A stretch of DNA of 64,000 nt, taken from NCBI GenBank assembly GCA_025331445.1, contig JAIWNE010000040.1:62001-126000 (forward strand). Reading direction: 5' to 3'. The position numbers and the translations under genes are program-made. Every line of letters begins with the position of its first letter. Within the stretch, counting starts at the first letter, position 1. This DNA comes from Blakeslea trispora (lineage: Eukaryota > Mucoromycota > Mucoromycetes > Mucorales > Choanephoraceae). Under the pieces are notes generated by a model. The model made no database searches and was not told where the DNA came from. It saw only the letters and a program-made list of their open reading frames with translations. Shown in pieces: positions 57,188 through 64,000 of this stretch.

Positions 57188-59429
57188 TTAAGTAGAGACA
57201 CTATGCCATGATTCATTATCCGAATCATCTTTTATGGGTAATTTGGTCTCTTTTGATTCATCTTGAACAATCACGAGAGCAGAATCAATCTATTATTGTT
57301 TGACTGTCAATACTGTTCTCTCGAGTTGTTTGGCTTGTTGAATAGCTTACTGATTCAGTCTCATCTACTGATAGTTGTTGTGCTCTTTCCTTGAGTTTAG
57401 CCCAGGCAAGTTCTCTATGTTGTTTTGACTTTTCTTGTTGCTTACTATAACAAAAATATTAGAGAAATCTTAAGCCAAGTTAAATTCCAAACTTACTCTA
57501 ATTCATCTTGTTTGTATTTCTCTACATGTTTCTCAAACAGATTTTCATCCAGCTTCATTAATAGCTGAAGTGTGTTGTAGACTAGTCCATGTATTGTTCT
57601 GTTCCAATGTTCTTTGGAGTGTTTATAGAGAGAAGGGAAAATGATGGGCATAATCACTTCAATATGATCGTTGATAATATGAATCACATCCTCATACGTA
57701 TAAAAGTACAGAGCCCGCTCTGCCACCTAAGTGAAAAAAAAATTAAGAATATGAGATTCTTTGTTTTTTTTTCTCTTCTGCTTTTTTTTCTTACCTGGAA
57801 ATGAGGACTGGATACACATTGAGCTAATTTTTTAAAAAAAGGTACCATAATCGTCTCAAATCCAGCTGTTTCAGCTACATCTAAAATCTCTTCAAACTCG
57901 GTCAAGAAAATAACTTCTTTAGCACTGTTGACCTTGGGCCAGTATCGCATCAATCCCTGAACAACACCGGGTACAAGATCAGGATCCTTCTCTAGAAACT
58001 GAACAACACAGTAGGTCAATTGCGGACTATAGGATGCCAGAGAAGCAGGCTTATGGAGGGGCACCAACACTTTGAACAAGAAAGTCTTGTGTTCTTTCTT
58101 TAGAGGTAAAGCAAATCCATTGATAATTGATCCTAAAATCTCGAGTAACTCGGCAACACCATTAAAGTGTTCTGTCTCATAGATAAATTGAAAAAAGATA
58201 TTGTTGATCGATCGACGAATGAAAGCACGTAAATTGAGAAATTTGCCATAGATACGGTGTAATGTCGTCTTTAAGAAATCTCTTTCCCGAGGATCTTCAC
58301 TGTCAAATAACTCGAGTAACTTGATCATCATAATAAGTAACATTGTTATTTTCTATTTCTTTTTTTTTTTACCTGTAATATAAACTTTTGATCAATGAAT
58401 TTCCTAGCTATTTGTGGATTGAATTCTTGTGATTCAACAAATCGTAAAAAGAATTCATAGACAAGTTGAAGGTGTGGCCAAGCAGTCTCTAATGCAGGCT
58501 CGTCTTCTTCCGGATCAAATCCTTCGTTTACTGCTGCCGTTTGAGGTGAAATTGTACGAAATGTGTTGACACTAAACTGTAATTAAAAGAAAAGCAAGGT
58601 AAATGAACCATCTCCATTCTCTCTCTTTCTCTTTCTCTATTTACCATACGAATCACATCAGGATATACTATATCTGTAATAGCACCTCTTGAGGTAGCTA
58701 CATATTCAAGCATTTCTTGTAATTCTTGCCGCTTAATCTCTTTGTTTCTTAGTTCTGAAGATGGATCATTAAAGTCAAACAAGACTTGACATTGCTGTAA
58801 TTTCAGGATAAACAATTCTTGACGTTTTGTAGGTGAAACCTCTATTAAATCGAGTTAATATCTATTCTGTTCTTTTTTCCTCATCAATACATCTCTACCA
58901 CTAAAGTCAGGTGTCTTTACTAAATCTGCCTTTTCTCGGTTAAGATAGATTCTTGAAGAACGTTGCCTACGAGGTGCTCTAGCGGCAGGAATGGTATCTT
59001 TAGGAGTATCTTTAAGAATCTTATTAGTCACTTCTGCTGATCGATTCATGTTGCTCAGGATAGGGTGTGGAGGTAAAGGCTGAACAAGCGATGATGATCC
59101 TGCTGTTGTTGTTGTTGTTGTTGTTGTTGTTGTCTAAACATAACAAATAAATCAATCACATTATAGAGATACATATTTGTTTAATATACATTATTAGTTG
59201 GTGCAACCATATTCTCTTCAGGCTTTATGTCTGCTCCAGTTGATTTAGAGAGAGAACGAGTGATAAAAGAAGTAGGCCTGCTCTTGGTGGTAGTATTTGT
59301 GTTGTTTTGGCGCGTCTTATTTTCTTTCTGGGACTTGGTTCTAGAAAGCTATAGGAAGGGAAGATGATGAGTGCATGTATTTTGAAAAAGAGCTATTCAA
59401 CCTACAACGCCTTTCAGCCCTTTCATCAT
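57188..59429 (-). CDS. PP2A regulatory subunit B56 (Rts1-like)
   Basis: A B'/B56 regulatory subunit that targets protein phosphatase 2A to substrates in mitosis, morphogenesis and stress. Nine exons code 591 residues: 59406..59429, 59190..59348, 58891..59133, 58645..58839, 58373..58576, 57795..58319, 57497..57726, 57351..57444 and 57188..57289. The first exon codes just MMKGLKGV, as in Rts1-type starts. A disordered N-terminus contains a ten-Thr run from ACA repeats (about 59104-59133). The B56 core starts at [23 protein letters not shown] and runs through [58 protein letters not shown] and the [19 protein letters not shown] block. It ends with KQDELDKQQEK and [10 protein letters not shown]. 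The donor of the third intron is GTATTG, weaker than the others. Confidence 0.94.
59104..59133. repeat. ACA trinucleotide repeat (poly-Thr) in PP2A B56 gene
   Basis: Ten ACA codons (TGT on the plus strand) at the start of the third exon encode ten consecutive threonines. Confidence 0.85.
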
Positions 59430-60820
59430 ATTGAATTAGTATATATGTATAGCTTATTTTTTGATATGCGTGTATATATGTGTATGTGTATGTTTATTTG
59501 GTCTATCTGAGAATAGGCTGTATAGAGATAGATTATATGAAAAAGGTAGAAAACTAAAAGAAATTAGAAATAATAAAAATAAAAAAAAAAAGAATGAGGT
59601 TTTTTGCGTATGCTGTAATACGCACCAATTAAAATATAGCTATCATGATTGAGACACAGTTTGATTCAGCGATGATCTCATTGAAATCTGCTAAATCACT
59701 CCAATGTTTCATTTTCAAACTTCAAAGACGACTTGTTCACAAATAAGTCCTACAGACTGCTTTTGTATTTCTTTAGTTTCTTTGCTCTTTTGATTGCTGT
59801 AGTTTGAACTGTTTGAATGATTGATTTAAAGACAACACTATACTATGGAAACAAAATCAGAAAAAAAGGACAATAAACTTGTTAAAGTTACTATTTTTTC
59901 TATTTAAGAATGAAAAAGAGGGATCGATTGGCATAACAATGTGTTATTAGCTATAAATTATAAAAGTATATAGAACAAGTCAATAAATTAGAATATTAAA
60001 TTAAGGGCTAGTTAGAATCCCTAAAGAAAAACACATTGGCTCAAGTCTTTAAAAGTCAATGAGGCATGAAGAAATGTGTTTCTTAAATATAACCATCTGT
60101 ACTTTAAATTCAGACAGTTGATTGTACAGTTTGAGAAGCATAAATTACACTAGCCATGATTTTAGCTTTATACGAGTTATGTCATCTCGAGCAACCCCCC
60201 TTCTTGATTTATTTTGTCTCCCTCTGAGCCGAGTCTACTTTTTGGCTCTCGAAGGAGAATATTCCAAAGTACTTTGATGGCCTCTTTTGAAATAATTATC
60301 ATTCAATTGAGTTTTAAATCAAACAAAAATAACAGTGGATTAGACACAAAATATCTTCATGCAAAAGTGAATTGCATTAAGCAAATCTATCAATCAACAA
60401 GAACGACCAAGGACTTTTTTTTATTGACTTTTTTAACATGAGCCTATTGTTCTTGACTTACTTTGGTGAGTATTTTGTTGTGTAAGACTTTTGTTGATTC
60501 TGTCTTTGTTCTGTTATGAAAGATACTGATTCAGGAAAACAATGTTCATGGTGGGCTATTATTGAAAAGGAGATACAAAGAAGTAAACCAGCGAATACTA
60601 TTTATAGGGTGCGATATTCAAATAGACAACTTGATACACAGGCTGAATTTCATTGAGAAATATGTTAGACATTGTTGCATAGAATGACCTATTTAATGAG
60701 GCGAAGGTATAGGATGATGTAGATACGAATCTTTTAAACCTGATTAAGATTAAACTTATTATTTAAACAACGCGCTGACAATCATTTGCTTAAATGTCAG
60801 ATAGGCTAAAGAGGCAGTAC
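59430..60820. other. Intergenic, no gene recognised
   Basis: About 1.4 kb of AT-rich sequence upstream of the PP2A gene. Frames at 59461-59652 and 60214-60441 are unsupported. Around 60520-60655 a plus-strand frame reads SGKQCSWWAIIEKE and onward for about 40 codons without a recognised family, perhaps part of the neighbouring element relic. Confidence 0.45.
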
Positions 60821-61030
60821 TCAAATGTTCAAAACGTCACTCAACAATCGCACCTTCTCAAGGCGGTTGTAGTTATCTTCATAACTGTGCTTTCTTCTGC
60901 CACTTTCCCACCGCTCAATTTGGCGAAGAATTGCAGTTCTAATGTCTCTGCAGTTTGAGCCTTTTCTCAGATTTCTTTCAATGGCCGTTACCCTCTCCGT
61001 GGTCAAAGGAAGAGTTCTGATGTCGCAATT
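60821..61030 (-). pseudogene. Possible inverted fragment of the same element
   Basis: A minus-strand frame (from about 61030 to 60821) reads LPLTTERVTAIERNLRKG, then NCRDIRTAILRQIERW and SYEDNYNRLEKV. It is charged, helical and protein-like, reminiscent of the segment that precedes the MULE core. If so, the N-terminal part has been inverted relative to the core. This is a weak call, because a chance open frame is possible. Confidence 0.25.
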
Positions 61031-61430
61031 GTACAGTCAGAATGACAAGCTCTTTGCCCGTGGGATTCAATCCCCTGTTCAAGTACGAGAGATGTCTCTC
61101 AATAAGTCTTTTTTTCTTGATGCAACACATGGCATCTCTTGCAGAAGTACTGAGGTGCTTTACAGTCTTGTTGCTCGGGACTCTTAAACCCGCAAGGGAT
61201 ATCCTGTTGCCTATATGATAACCAACGATCAAACCGTTGGCCCGTTAAGCCAATGGCTTACCTTCTTGAAGCAACAAGGTAGCTTCAATCCTGAGGCAAT
61301 CGCCATTGATTGTTGTGTGGCCGAGCTCAATGCTATCCGCAGTGCATTGAATAGCACTTTTGTCCATTACTGCGAGTCCCATGTGTTGAAGGCTTGGAGA
61401 AAGTCCATGAACTAAAAGGCTACACTTACT
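60942..61430 (+). pseudogene. Mutator-like (MULE) transposase relic
   Basis: Plus-strand frames carry the core of a MULE transposase. NKSFFLDATHGIS has the first catalytic Asp (about 61110-61140), ending VARDS and a stop at about 61186. After that stop the same element continues with YPVAYMITNDQTVGPLSQWL, AIAIDCCVAE with the second Asp (about 61303) and a Cys-x2-His in YCESHVLKAWRKSMN (about 61370-61400), where the frame ends. The order DATH, ITND, IDC and C-x2-H is diagnostic of the superfamily. The third catalytic acid and the zinc finger are not found intact. It lies a few hundred bases upstream of PAB1. Confidence 0.7.
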
Positions 61431-61702
61431 GGTGCTCACACCTAAGAAGAGATATGCCATTACAAGAAAGCAAAACTGCTCAACAGAAAGAACTAACACT
61501 CAAAAAAGATATGGAGATAGACATAGTTGGCGATAGTGCTGAAGCTGAAACTAGCACTGTCAACATTCAATCAGAAAACCTCTTTGTGTTTGATGAAGTT
61601 GATGTTGACTTTGTTGGTGGAAGTGATGACGAAATAAAACAGAAAACTTCAGGAACAAAAATCAAAAACCCTACCAAAGCCACTAAGGATTTATGCTATT
61701 GA
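61394..61702 (+). pseudogene. Acidic open frame downstream of MULE core
   Basis: A 102-codon open frame overlapping the end of the MULE core in another frame. It begins MEKVHELKGYTYWCSHLRRD and becomes very acidic (FDEVDVDFVGGSDDE) before a basic end. It may be a frameshifted continuation of the element or a short unrelated ORF. It ends 102 bp before the PAB1 start codon. Confidence 0.3.
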
Positions 61703-61747
61703 TTTGAATCCCGTCGGGAACATTTAAGCAGATTCTTATTTTTTTTT

Positions 61748-61795
61748 ATGAGCAGACAAATGATAAAAAATCTTTACGTTGTCCTTTTTCTTTGA
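61748..61795 (+). promoter_or_regulatory. Candidate upstream ORF in the PAB1 leader
   Basis: ATG 61748 (and in-frame ATG 61760) open a frame of 15 (or 11) codons ending TGA at 61793-61795, only 9 bases before the PAB1 ATG. It matters only if transcription starts upstream of it, which the sequence alone does not show. An A6 tract is also present, of the kind PABP can bind. Confidence 0.35.
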
Positions 61796-61798
61796 TAA

Positions 61799-63813
<2,015 letters not shown>

Positions 63814-64000
63814 ATGTCTCTTGCATAGGTACCCTGTATGATTTTTCTTCCCTTACTATCATACAATAAATTCTCTTATGGCTTGGTCCATAAATCAGTC
63901 ATCGTTCTATTGTAAATTGCAAGCTGATATATGTATTAAAGAAAAAAGATGTGTTAAAAGAAGGGGGGAAATTACAAAACAGAATAATAGTGTTTAAATA
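63814..64000 (+). other. PAB1 3' flank
   Basis: 187 bp after the PAB1 stop. It includes ACAATAAA (about 63863-63871), a likely polyadenylation region, and a short G run near 63963. No gene seen. Confidence 0.5.

Overview
The window looks like nuclear DNA of an early-diverging filamentous fungus, most likely Mucoromycota (Mucorales type). It is AT-rich with long A/T homopolymers. Its genes carry many short GT-AG introns, mostly about 46-65 nt, and none is arranged as a bacterial operon. The proteins are fungal or eukaryotic: V-ATPase, SAGA deubiquitinase, nucleoporin, Mpp10, Ste12, PAB1. Relics of DIRS-type, Tc1/IS630 and Mutator-like elements also fit that phylum. I built gene models by eye from reading frames, splice signals and protein-family continuity. 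Exon coordinates are given in each entry.

Left part (1-11.9 kb): a Cdc4-like F-box/WD40 gene cut by the window edge (-), V-ATPase subunit E (+), Fap7/AK6 nucleoside kinase (+), then a divergent pair of branched-chain amino-acid genes. ILV5 (-) and ILV2 (+) share a 1.4-kb intergenic region with two perfect Gcn4/Cpc1-type TGACTCA sites and several CCAAT boxes. Next is a Ubp8/USP22-type deubiquitinase (-).

12.2-16.3 kb is an accessory stretch. It holds a decayed DIRS-like reverse transcriptase/RNase H and a second decayed coding relic with a PD...ExK pattern.

16.3-34.6 kb is gene-dense: a membrane-anchored Ubp1/USP30-like deubiquitinase, a USP36/Ubp10-like deubiquitinase, the dynamin Vps1, the FG nucleoporin Nup49/Nup58, a WW-domain protein, an unknown Pro-rich protein, a stand-alone SYLF (Ysc84) protein, bacterial-type prolyl-tRNA synthetase, a Mei2-type RNA-binding protein, a small unknown protein and Mpp10.

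34.6-64 kb is sparser. Two gene-poor deserts (about 34.6-41.0 and 41.5-48.7 kb) flank one unknown Thr-tailed ORF. The first contains a 185-bp MITE-like element with perfect 30-bp inverted repeats and an IS630/Tc1-type transposase relic. Then come a Ste12 transcription factor with two C2H2 fingers, a secreted FAS1 protein, a SWIB-domain protein, a Tc1 relic, the PP2A B56 regulatory subunit, a Mutator-like transposase relic, and PAB1 close behind it.

Functional themes: coordinated Ile/Val biosynthesis (ILV5/ILV2), three separate ubiquitin proteases within 11 kb, and housekeeping RNA and trafficking genes. I saw no new multi-gene system. The most unusual items are the small TIR element, the layered transposon relics and the divergent ILV promoter.
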